A DNA stretch of 64,000 nt from Colletotrichum lupini. Taxonomy: Eukaryota > Ascomycota > Sordariomycetes > Glomerellales > Glomerellaceae. Each line of letters begins with the position of its first letter. Position 1 is the first letter of the stretch. Shown in pieces: positions 11,011-22,112 of the stretch. A program made the position numbers and the translations under genes. The notes beneath the pieces were generated by a model that was not told where the DNA came from, searched no databases, and was given only the letters and a program-made list of their open reading frames with translations. The stretch is taken from contig NC_064679.1 of the NCBI RefSeq assembly GCF_023278565.1, positions 2,604,001-2,668,000 of the forward strand, given 5' to 3'.

Positions 11011-14000
11011 ATCAGCGTGCCGCATTGCCCACCGGCAAGATGGGATATGAAGAGGCACATGGGTTGTCGACTAAAAGCATTGTGGACTGTTTATACGTGG
11101 TCAGCCATACGGGAGGATCACTGGAATTTGCGTTGAGGGCTGGCGAAAAGATACAGAAAAAAGCATAGACTATTGGGTACATATCCGGACATTTTAAGAC
11201 GACAAGATAGAAAAAAACAAAGGCACGCGCGCTTACCCGTGTCACAATTGAGGGAGTTGGAACATGGCATGTCGTCGATTTGCTTCTTTGCATAACATGG
11301 TCAAGTCAGACATGATGCCACCCACTTGTGGATATTCATGCTGTTCGCGACAAGGCGGCTGCTATCAGACGCATTGCTGGACGGGGCCTGAGACATAGAA
11401 AGGGACCGGGCCCAGGCCCTCGGGAACATCATCTGGAGACATTCCAGCATCCCAAATATGCGGAGCAGAAGCATCAAGCACGCCACAACAGGCCACACGA
11501 CGAATGCCTAGACCTTCGTGACTTCCTAGTCATTACCAGAGGTTGCCGCCGGCGCGGTGGCCGAGTAGGGCTCTCGGGGAATATGTCATCTCTTTGATTG
11601 GAAAGGGACAGAGCCCTAAAACCCCAAGACCGATCAAGATAGGCGACGAGATCCGGGCGCAACGCCTTGTCGACCGGTGCGTTGGGCAGGAGATTTAACA
11701 TTCGAAGCTATTGACTTATGCCATCGGAAATGAGATTGGGAAAATCCTTTCATCGACAATCACGAACCTCCTCTCATTGAAGTTGCAGACTATGAGCATA
11801 AGGTAGCGTGGAGAATAGGTTCGCGGCTTGCCAGTGCCAGATTCTTCCGCAAGTTCCCCCGCGCTCGGGATGCCCGTCCCGTCCATGGGAAGGCATGGTC
11901 CAGTAGTTTGAGCGTGGCAAGGATGCCGCTGGTTTGAGGTTACGACGGATCGCTGGATTCACCCAAGATTTGCGATGTGATGGTTGGCGTCGAGATTGGT
12001 TTGGCGACTAGAGTCAATGCAAAGCAGGAGAGAAAATTTTGTTAGGTAGGCGAGCGCGATATATGTGACCTGTAGTAAGAATATACCGGGCGATGCCTGT
12101 GTCAAGTTAAAGATGCATGGCGTCACTACAGACGGGGAGCCGTGAGGTCGGGAGACTGGTGGGAGAGACGCGTCGGCGCGCAACAGAGTGGCAGCGGGAA
12201 TGGGAGTGCTGAGGTGCCATTGGCATCCCATCTTCCGAGTCGTTCTCTCATTCTGGCTCCTATCGGCCTAGGCGCGTTACAGGCAAATTCAGCCCAGGGT
12301 GAAATGCAACACAGTGCATCCGACGAATGGCATTGCTGGTGAAAGGCTGGAAGCGCAACCCCGTAATATATTGTCATGAGATGGACGCGCCGATGTTCGT
12401 GCTCGACCAAGCAGTACCAACATTCCAGAAACCGCGAGGAATTTGGCAAGTTTGGGTCGGTTGTTCGATCGCTGATTCAGTACGGCGTGCTGGTGCCCCG
12501 CCCGCATCCAACGGTCTGGGAGTTCACATGGATGCCTTAATAATAGGCCGCTAGAACTTGAGAGGAGCCTCAGGGTCGACTCTGACTGTCCCTTGAAATC
12601 GGAGGAAAGCTTCAGATCATTGCCAAAGTAGGCCAGTAGGTGAGGAGTCCGAGGCCAATATCTCCACAGCTACAAATCCATCAGCGAGGTTGTGATGAAG
12701 CTTAACCGTGGTGGGATGGGTTCGTCTTAAATGGAGATTCGACAGCCTTCTGCTCGATCAGTAGCGGATTCCCGCGGTGCGTCCACAAATGGAACGAGAG
12801 GCGGTCGAGATGTCCTGGGAGGGTAGCCAGGCAGGTCAGGGTTCTGCATGCGGAAGGCTGATGAATTGCCGAGATTTGCGTGAACGTCCTAAGACTCCAC
12901 CACCGTGCGAGTGCGGTTTTCTCTCGAAGGTGTCGGTGCCCGTGCTTGCCCAGTACGGATACCTGTGCAAGCCGTTGGACCTGCGAAGGGACTTGGAAGG
13001 AAGGAAGGAGGCAGCAGAGAATTGTTTGTACCTGGCACCTGCTTCCTTTCTTCAAATTTGTTTACGGATACTTTGGAATTCGTACCTTCCCATCGTAACC
13101 GAAGGTACCTAAGCACCTAAGGTGGAAGGCGCCAGGGCCGGGACTGTTTCTTTCCTTGACGCAGCTCCGCTTCTCGTGCGCCAACTTCCCTGCCAAGCCC
13201 ACTTCCACTTGCTGGCCAATGCTTGGGAGGAACCGGGGGCCCCAGTGTCTTAAGGGTAAGTTCAATCTTCGGGTCCAATCATCCTGGCAGTTTCAACTTT
13301 CATGCCAGGCACCGCAGGGCAGCACCTGCAGGAAAGCAACCGCAGAAAAGGAACCACGCTTGTCCCAACAGGGGTAACTTAGTACGCCCAGTTCAGCAAC
13401 GCCAGGAACACTGCGAGGTGCGAACGACGAATTACATACGAACCCATGGAAGCAGCGCTGTTGACGCTTCGCATTGGTGCTTCCGACTGGACAGCCCAGG
13501 CCCCGAGGAAGAAGCAAGGCCCCATGGAAGTTTCCGACTGCTAACGCTGCTGGGAATGGAAGAGAAAGGAACGAGACCCGCACACGACCGCCCACGCCGC
13601 CATCGAGACCCTCGCATGTGCAGCGATACTGCTCTAGCAAGCCACCGCGGGCTAGGGTCGAAGCGGCCGGTCCAGGGGCGCAGACCAACTACGAACCAGG
13701 TTGTGAACTTGCGCGAGCATTGGTCTCCTTCTCTGTTGGAGCAAGAGATTTGAAAATTTTACGAACGAAAGGGCTGCTGGACATGGGGAATGCCTGTTCC
13801 CTGTCTTAGCTATTTCGCGAATTAAGAGACGCGGGAAGAAGATGATGACTTGACCAGAAGCGAGACATCAGGCAATGGGGCCAGACCAGGATGCTCTAAT
13901 ACTGCGTACCTTACACTATGAAGAGAGGGACAGACATAATGAGCATCAGATGCCACGCGACATCTGCAGTTGACGGCCCAGAGAAGCCCCTTTGGCGGGC

Positions 14001-15683
14001 ATTGTTCTTCCTGTCAGTGTCACTTGCGCGTCTACGGATGCTAATTATTCTGTATCGTTACTTTGTAAACTACGAACAAACCCACGGGCTTTCCGTACCA
14101 CGCACTTGGTTCTCACTCAGTCAGCTCGCCGATCAACAAGCCAAGACCGTTCTCGGCAGCTGGCTACTGCAGCACAAGTACGAATACATTATTACTTTTC
14201 CCTTCCGGCTCGGCCCAGGCTTCGCCCATCCGCTCTCGTGCACCTCAGCCTGTCATTCCCACACCCGTTCGCTTCCAAGGAAAAAGACCTTACTCGATAC
14301 TCCGTGCTCTAAAGGTACACATTTCAGCTGCGGCGAAGTGTACTTGTACTCTTGTTGTGTGTAAACTTCAACATACGCAGCACATTTGTTACAAGCGAGC
14401 AAGTACCTACATTGGATTGGACGCATCAACTGCCGCCTCAGGTCTCGAGCCCTCCTGCGATCCTGCTCTGTTCGGCTTGTACTGCGTACTCTCTACGAAT
14501 ACTCCATACGCATATGTACGCATACTCGATCCCTGGGCCGCTCATCTCCCGCAGCCTGTCATCTTATCTTGCTTGCACCGCCAACGCAGATCAGTGAAGG
14601 GGAAACGAACTGCAACCACGAGGCATTCACCAGGTCCATCTTCCGTCCTTCACCTACACTTCCACTCGTTTTGTACGAATACTTGTGCTTTGCTCCTCCT
14701 GCGCCTGCTGCACCTCAGCGAGAGACAGGGCAAGCACTAGAGCACCCGCTGCATGTCTCACAAACATCGGCTCAGTCTCATTGGTCGACTTTCTCGATAA
14801 TTTCAAACATCCTGCGGGACCCCCCATCGCTTTCGCGCCCCAAAACCACCAGCTGCAACCCCTTAAACCTGGGGCCTGTCGCGACACAGCTGTGCATCAT
14901 CACCCAACACGCTGCAAGAGGAGGAAAAGAAGGGGAAGAACAGCCGGGTTCGCTTACAACGGACGCCGTTTGCTCTTGCATCCCGATTTCTTTCTACGAT
15001 CGACGATAGACCGGCATTTCGACTTCCTCGTTCCGGCCACCTACCCCGAACACGGCGGCCTGTTTGCTACCTATGCGCTTGCATACGACCAACGACGTCT
15101 CTATTCCCGCAAACGGACTCCCACTTGCTGCTACGCTTTCTACACTCAGCGCCCGCAAAAGCCACCACGCAATCTCGCATATCTACGGCAGTGCCCCAAC
15201 CAAGTCACCTCTTGACGACCTCTCCGGCGTTTCTCGATCAACCTGCACTTCTGCCTCGAACCCCGCCAAAACTTCCGCGACTTGCTTGCAGCTCGTTTAG
15301 CTTCATCTGGTCTGATTGTAAACCTGACAACCAGCTCGACCCTAGAAACCAACTCTTAATTCATCCGAATCACGACCGGACGGGCCACGGGCCAAGCAGA
15401 CGTGGGCAGCGTTTTTGACTTTGCCCGAAACTTTGCCCAGATGCCTTCGTCCTGACTGTTGCTTATTGTTTACAAAGAGTGACTGTCCATTGAGGTTCTT
15501 GCGTCTCTGAAGGTTTACCGGTTAATTGCAGCTAGCCCCGTTGGGAACCGACTCGCTTTGTGTCGCTAGACTCCACGGCCGCTGCAACGACAATCAACGT
15601 CTTGCAGCCTAGATCATACAACGCGCAGGAGGCTGCACAAACGCAACCTGAGTCGTTTGCAACCGATTCTGCCATCAAAAACA
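11011..15683. other. 4.7-kb gene-free region upstream of a large disordered protein
   Basis: Many overlapping frames of 60-200 codons exist on both strands, but none resembles a known family or splices convincingly. From about 13.9 to 15.5 kb the plus strand is pyrimidine-rich, as expected for a long promoter or leader. TACGAATAC occurs three times, at 14179, 14494 and 14674. ACCTAAG is repeated directly near 13105-13120. No tRNA or rRNA was recognised. A long non-coding transcript or long 5' leader for the next gene is possible but unproven. Confidence 0.45.
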
Positions 15684-18353
15684 ATGGCAACTCAGACTTT
15701 AAACGCCCACGCGGGCCATGCTCACTCGAGCTCCACCTCATCGTACCCCCCGCGGCCTGCTTCTCCTACATTGACGAATCCCGACATGATTCTACCCGAC
15801 TACGATCGCTCGCCCTCTCCCGACCGATCCCATTCTCCGTTGACAATGTGGAAGAATTCGCATGCTGTCGATATGAACATGCAGTTCCAATTCCCTCCAA
15901 GCGCCTATATCGCCGGGCCCATCACTCCTACGACACCAATAATCTACGGGAATGGAACTATGCTGTCCGATATTGGTGAGGTCACTGAGGCCGAGAGCAC
16001 ACCTGGTAGAAGATCACGCCCGACTTCGGTGATCTGGTCCAGACCCAATAATCGAAGCGGCGACGATTCACGACAGCCACAGTCACCCACCAAGATGCTC
16101 GAGAGCTTGAAGAAGCGGGCGGCTCAAGTGACGCGTTCGCGCCGGTCTTCCGTAGAGTCCACAAGCACCATCACCACCACTCAAGACCAGAATGCCATGT
16201 TCGCAGACTTTGACGATACCGTAAGCGTCGACGACAGCAACTTCCAGGGCGATGACGAAGAGAGTGTGGCAGAATCATATGCGGAAGATGTATCTGTGCA
16301 TCAAGCACATGCCATACATCAACCGCCCAGGGAATCCCTCGACGACCCCAATAGGTACTCGACCGCACTCATCAGCCGACGAGCAGAGCAGATTCTGGCG
16401 AATGCCAAGCGGAGACTGACGGTAAGTTCTGACCCCGCTGAAACAGTAAGGAAGGCAGGCTGACATCTCCAGACCATGGAAGGCAACTTATCGAGAGCGC
16501 GAAGCTCTTTGAGTATCTCAACTCCTTCAATGTCCTCGTTTGACGGGAATAATTCGACCCCGTCCCCCACGATTTTGCGCCCTGCCTCATCCGCAGCTTC
16601 GCCGACTTCTATTCACGGGCACGCAAGGATGTTGAGTGATACGTCTCTCAATTACGACGCAGGCAACAACGGCACTATCCCAAGAAGGTCCGCTAGCGCC
16701 ATGGGAGCGGCTGGAGGCTATCGACAACCGTATTCTGTGCGTAAGAACGTTCATGATGCTACGTTGGAGCGCCTGAACTCTGGAGGGGAAGGCCAATCTC
16801 GATACAAGGCAGCACAGGAAATAGGCCTGGAACCTCTTGGCGAGGATGAAGTCGCGCAAGAGTTCCACTCAGGAAGCGATAGCACTAAACGTGAAAGCTT
16901 GCTGAGCCCGGCACTCAGTTCCTCGAGTCGTGATCGGCCATTGGTGCGCTCGGCGTCGGTAGCGCAGATGCGTGACTTAAAGGGCCAGGTACAAGACCTG
17001 AAAGGCAAGATCTCGTCCTTGAGAGAGCAGGCGCGCGCGGACACAATGCGACGGCGCAGTCTGCAAAGCTTACGAACGCCAAGCCCCTTTACTCATGCGC
17101 AGGTCGATCAGTGGTACGCCAAATCTCAAGAGGAGCAATCGCCGCCCTTGACTGCTACGTCGGACAAGAACCCATGGAACGCCGATGCAGTCAGTGTCGA
17201 CGGGCTGGTCCAAGAGCGGGGGTTCCCATCCGATGTACTAGTCGAACTACAGGAGCCCTCGATCATGGAAGACAACGAGTCCGTTGTAGACGAGTACGAC
17301 GCAGCCCAAGAGGCCATCCGACTGGAAGAGAGACAAAAGGCCCTCGACGCTATGGAGGCAAACAAGGGCCAGGATGACGCAATTGACGATGACGATGACA
17401 TCTCTGACATGCATACTGAAGATGGCTTCGAAGACAGTGTGCAGGTCCAGGAGGGAGATGGATACGACAGCGAGAGTGGTGACTCCCTTTACCACGATAC
17501 AGTCCAGACTTTTATGTCCCACGAAGATCGAGAAGACGCTTTCGATTACGAACACTTCTTCCTCCACAGCGCACTAGGCAACCTGAGCCAACAGCGTCGG
17601 GGCAGCGTCAGTTCCGAAAGCTCCGTCGAGACAGCTCGCGGACCGATGACATCGGATGAGTCGATTCGACCGAGATCGCACCATCGAAGAGGCAGCGGCG
17701 ACACTACTTCAACGATTGAGTCTTTTGCTACGGCTCGCTCGGGGCGAGGCAGCAGAATCAGCACAAACGACGTGAGCGAGGACTTGAGACATGGTATTCT
17801 CACCCCGCCAAGCGTCAGCCCAATCAGTGAGCACACTGAGAGCCCTCCTACTGCCAAGCGGTCAACGATTGGTAGCACCATGGGCGGCGAGGACGTTTTG
17901 GAGGAACTGAGAACACGCGCGCGGGCTGGCTCCACAGTCTACCGTCGACCCATGAGCACTCAAGCAACGATGGGTCACCGTCCGTCGACTGCTTCCTTCG
18001 ACTCAACGGGTACCAACCGAAGCTTCCCGTTGGTGGGCAAGGCGCGTGTTAGCGTCGGTGTCCTTACGCCCCAAGGTTCTCCCGAGCTGGAGCTGAAGAC
18101 GATTTCTGATGCTCTCATGAGCGAAACCGCTAGCATTTGTGACAAAGAGAGTATGCATACACCTGATCAGCTCGCACCCATGGAAGCACTGGCCAAGGAG
18201 GACCAAATCCTTGTCGAACGCTTCGTTGCCAGCCTCGGCAGGTGCGTGCTCGCCATGAGCGAGGCTGGTAAGGCGTCTTCGGAGAGTCGGATGTATAGAA
18301 GACGCATCGATGCGGCTCGCCGGATCTTGGAGGGTATGGGCGAAACTTCATAA
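15684..18353 (+). CDS. Conserved filamentous-fungal protein, Ser-rich and disordered with one coiled coil
   Basis: I do not recognise a named function. Two exons, 15684-16421 and 16473-18353, give 872 aa. The first 250 residues are Ser/Pro/Thr-rich. SRRAEQILANAKRRLT spans the splice site and looks conserved. At about residues 408-447, SVAQMRDLKGQVQDLKGKIS and the following LREQARADTMRRRSLQSLRTP form a predicted coiled coil with a basic end, the best candidate for a functional core. Acidic tracts (DDAIDDDDDIS) and long Ser-rich linkers follow. A helical C-terminus has EDQILVERFVASLGRCVLAMSEAGKAS. No signal peptide or membrane helix is visible. The pattern suggests a scaffold or cytoskeletal/polarity regulator, as an inference only. 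It is preceded by an unusually long gene-free region. Confidence 0.85.
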
Positions 18354-19866
18354 TGGTTTCATTGTTCTTTTCAACGCGATGATCTGTTGTATCCGTTAGA
18401 GTCTCAACAGTGGTAGGGGCTAGGCTGCAAGGCGCAGTGACGGCAACAGGTCAAGGACACCAGCGCCGGTGTCCAAAACGAATAACTGATAATGTCAAAT
18501 GAAAAGTGGGAGGCTGCGATTGAGGGAGGCAACGGAGCTAGGCGGAAGAAGCTTGTTATTTCCCACGCAACCCACATCGGTTGACGATTCATTTCCTATT
18601 TCGACTTCGATACCCTTCTTGTACGTTTTTACAGCTACGTACTAGCTGTTACTTTTCTCTTCTTGTATCTCGTCTATTCATTTGCTCAAGCTGCTCACCT
18701 TTCCTTTGTTCAAAGAAGACTCGACGTCTTAAGCGTTTTGTTGAGAATACCAGTGCTGGGAACGTGTATTATGTGAAGAGAGAGCTGGACGGTTTCTGAT
18801 TACCATTCGAGTCTTTAGCCTAGTTCAAGAATACTGTGCAATACCATGCATTCGCCATGCCTTCTGAGTATTATTATTTCCTTGACATGGACAACACGGA
18901 TAGTAGTATGGTCATGCAGGAACTGCTCTAAACACTCATCATTTCCGTGAATATGGGATAGTCTAGACTTCTGACTGGCCAGAAACCTTGTTCCAAAGTC
19001 GAATCTGGAGCTTGTTATCCAGAATTGGAGCTCGAGGGAAAGGGACTCGGAATCTCGTACTTGGACCCCGTACTTTCCTGTCATGCCTTTTTCCATCTTT
19101 TTTTTTCCCATTATTTTTCGAAATACCTTACCATCCATCCTTATCGATGCTCCCTTTTTGACTTTTGGATACAGTAAAATACTGAGATCTAATAAGCCTT
19201 GTCTAAGAGATACTAGTGGCTGGTGTCCCAGTCTCGATGTCATTGTGTCGGTGCGTTCCCCTTCCCACATGCTTGGAGAACAACGAACGTCGCGAATTAG
19301 CGTGGTCCCTCCATCTTCCCCACTTGGAAAACAGCAGCACCAACAACAAATACACCTCGAGTGCACACCGCATTTGCTTGTGCTTGTGCCTTGTGCCTCG
19401 TGCTTGCTCTGCTTGCGCTCAAGGTTCCAAGGGTCCAACTCCACCTTCCTTCCTGGCCTATTTCCATTCCTTCCTCCACCTGCACAGGACCCTCTACCAC
19501 ATCCTCACCGCAACCGTTTTTATTTGTGTTGTTATGATTGTCGGTTAGGTTTTGAGCGCAAGGAAAAAAACAACACCCTCACCCAGTTTTCCTTCTGCTT
19601 TTCTTTCGGGTATATCCCAGTGTCGGGCATCAAAAGAGCCACGCTCATCTACAACGAAAAGTACGCACGCGCACGCGACCGAAAGCGAAAGACGAATAGC
19701 TACACACGAGCAGCAAGCGAGAAGCCGCATAAAGACGTACCAGGGAAGAAAAAACACGTATCGACAAACATCTACGACTGCTCCATTCTCTCAGATTACA
19801 CCAAATTCCGAAAAGGCCCCCCGAAGGTCTCCAACAGAACTCACCGAAAGACAACAACCACCCAAT
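18354..19866. other. Intergenic and probable APQ12 leader
   Basis: 3' flank of the previous gene and upstream region of the next. Poly-T and CT-rich stretches lie near 19090-19130 and 19430-19500. A long frame overlapping the APQ12 start (from about 19083) is read in another phase and is rejected as a gene. Confidence 0.45.
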
Positions 19867-20376
19867 ATGGCCGAACCGTCGATCACAAACTTCCTCCTCC
19901 GCTCCCTCCTGCCCCCGGACGCCGCCGACTTCATCCACAAAAATGCCCTCCACCCGTCCTCGCCCGTCCAGCAGCTAAAAGGCCACGCCCTGGCCGCCGC
20001 CTCCCGCGCCTTCGACGAGCTGTACCCGTACCTCGCGCCCGCCGTCGACGCGACGCTCGACTTTTTACACTCGTCGCCCGAGCTCGTGTCTTTCGCGGTG
20101 CTGCTCGCGCTGCTGGCTGCCACGGTGATTGTGCTCAACTGGATCCGGCGTGTCGTTGCGTTTTGGACGGCGCTGGTGCTGCGGCTCGCATTTTGGGGCG
20201 GTGTTGTTGTCGTTGTCGCGGCCGTGTGGCAGAGGGGCGTCTTTGAGACGGCGAGAGACGCTGTTGTTGTGGGCGGGAAAGTTGTGGGCTTTGCGGCTGC
20301 TGCGAAGGATGTGTGGGTGAGCGAATATCGGAGGTATGAGGAGGAAACAAAGATCCAGGGGAACAAATATCGGTAA
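19867..20376 (+). CDS. APQ12: APQ12-like nuclear pore assembly and biogenesis protein
   Basis: Single exon of 169 aa starting MAEPSITNFLLRSLLPPDAADF. Two closely spaced hydrophobic segments, LVSFAVLLALLAATVIVLNWI and ALVLRLAFWGGVVVVVAAVW, are separated by a short amphipathic stretch (RRVVAFWT). A short charged tail follows (VSEYRRYEEETKIQGNKYR). This hairpin-plus-amphipathic architecture and the W-x-R-x2-x-FW-x2-L-x-LR-x-x-FWGGV pattern match the fungal APQ12 family, an ER/nuclear-envelope protein linked to pore biogenesis and membrane lipid homeostasis. An ATG in the same frame lies upstream (about 19552), but it would add an unconserved basic extension. The gene converges on GPN3 (674 bp between stops). 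Confidence 0.75.
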   Translation: MAEPSITNFLLRSLLPPDAADFIHKNALHPSSPVQQLKGHALAAASRAFDELYPYLAPAVDATLDFLHSSPELVSFAVLLALLAATVIVLNWIRRVVAFWTALVLRLAFWGGVVVVVAAVWQRGVFETARDAVVVGGKVVGFAAAAKDVWVSEYRRYEEETKIQGNKYR

Positions 20377-21050
20377 AGAGGGGCAGATCTAATGGGAACT
20401 CGTTTCGAAGAGTCGACAGAAATCAGGAACTTGAACAAGCTTCCTAACCTACTGGATATACTCGGGACAAAGGTTCCCGGCGTAAAACACGACGAGAAGA
20501 TACTTGGCTGAACAAGTCTGGGGAAGGGTCGCTGGGAATCGAATGGTGGAATATACCCCGGGGAAGGAAGACATGGATTGTATTTTTGGAGAGAGAAGGG
20601 GGATACAATTGTACGAGGCATACGCAACACGACTCGATGCTACATTCGAACCGTTGACCAAGAAGGCTCGAGGCCATGAGAACGACTACAGTGCCGTGGG
20701 AGGGGTTAAAGAGACTGGACGAGCACCGTATATTTGAAGACTGAAGACAAGAAGCTCTGTCGCGGCTCTCGGTCAAGCAGGCAAATGGTATACGGTACAG
20801 TGGCAGACAGAACAACAATGCCAATGATGTTGTCGGACGATTATGAATGAGTCAATGGATTAAATAAATACCAACGCCAACGCTATGCAACCTTCTATAT
20901 CTCCTTGCCCTATTGTTTTTTCGTTAATATGCCATCCATGTTGAGCGCGCCTGGCACAACCACAGCCAAGTGAGATCCATGCATTCGCGAGCACTGAACA
21001 GTAGAGAGAACCGCCCCTTCTTGCATCCCATGTCAACGCATTTTCGAGCT
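20377..21050. other. Intergenic, convergent 3' regions
   Basis: 3' flanks of APQ12 and GPN3. An AATAAATA-type signal lies near 20865. Nothing else supported. Confidence 0.45.
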
Positions 21051-22112
21051 TCAATCGTCTTGCGGCTCGTCAAACTCCTCGTCCTTGAGCTCCTTTGGCT
21101 CCTGCGCCTCGTGGTACTGGATGATGTCATCCACGTAGCTCAGGATCGCGCCGACGCTGTCCTCGTCCGTGTTATCCAGCTTGAGGTAGTTGACCATGCT
21201 GAAACTCTCAATCAGGCCCGCGACGGCGCGGTTGAGCCTCTGGAAGCTCCGGCCGCGCATGACGAGGTCGCGGTCGTGCACCTCGCCGCGGCCGTCGTCG
21301 GGCTCGCCCCCCGCGGCGGCGATGGAGATGGGATCGTCGTCGAGGAGGCCCGTGTCGGGCGTGAGAAACCGCTTGAGGTCCTTTTTGCGGACCTGGTCCT
21401 TGACGAGGTCCATTTTGGAGAGGACGTTGATGTGGGGGATCTCGAGCATGATCATGGCGGACATTGCCGACAAGGTGCCGGCGAAGAATTTGGCGCGGTC
21501 GACGACGAAGGTGGCTTCGAGGAGGTAGGCGGCGCAGAGGCGGATGTCGAGGCTGCCCGGCTGGGAGAGGAAGCGGGCGAGGGCGGGCAGGATGGGGATG
21601 TGGGTGTAGAGCTCGATCTGGCCCGGCATGTCAAAGATGATGAGGTACTCCTCTGTGAGGTTGTCGAGGGCCTCTGTGAGGAAGTCGAGGTTCTCCATGA
21701 GGAACTCGAAGCAGTAGATGAGGCCGCCGTTGGGGCCGAGGCCGACCTCTTCCATGGCGTCGTGGAGGGAGATGAGGTCTTTGATGTCGAGGTCGGGCGC
21801 GTGCTCGAAGGACTCGGCGGCCGGGTCGAGGTTGACGTAGAAGGCGGAGCGGCGATTGAGGTTCAGGTGGGTGATGAGGGAGGCGCAGAAGGTGGACTGC
21901 CGGAGACGAAGGGAATGTTAGCTTTTCGGATGACATTTTTGAGGGATGTAAGCCGGCGCTCCGGCCGGCGTAACGGGGACGAAGAGATGGGACGGCGGTC
22001 CTGGATGCCGCACGGAGGCCGGGTAATGGAGCGGAAGAAGGGTATTGGGCTTTGGAGTACTGACCTTGCCGGCTCCGGCCGGGCCCATAACCATGACGCC
22101 GTACTTGGACAT
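21051..22112 (-). CDS. GPN3: GPN-loop GTPase 3
   Basis: GPN GTPases help assemble and import RNA polymerase II. Two exons, 22065-22112 and 21051-21896, give 297 aa. Exon 1 encodes MSKYGVMVMGPAGAGK. The 168-nt intron falls inside the Walker A motif, so GPAGAGK is in exon 1 and ST in exon 2. Then come VNLDPAAE, a diagnostic GPN loop in LGPNGGLIYCFEF, the switch motif FDMPGQIELYTHIP, LSAMSAMIMLEIPHINVLSKMDL (the NKxD-type specificity motif reads SKMD), and AILSYVDDIIQYHE near the end. GPN3 is favoured over GPN1/2 by its similarity to yeast YLR243W (MSRVGVMVLGPAGAGKST, LSAMSAMILLELPHINVLSKLDL). It is divergent from the SAM synthetase gene. Confidence 0.95.

Noticed and set aside
13223..13753. Overlapping frames of 110-176 codons read as a protein gene
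   Set aside because: Composition is not coding-like, frames overlap on both strands, and no family or splice structure supports them.
14386..15215. Long plus-strand frames of 176-207 codons
   Set aside because: They arise from pyrimidine-rich leader-like DNA; three different frames are open at once and none is conserved-looking.
19083..20246. 387-codon plus-strand frame as a gene
   Set aside because: It covers the APQ12 gene in a different phase, and its N-terminal part is leader-like; APQ12 in the other frame is recognisable.
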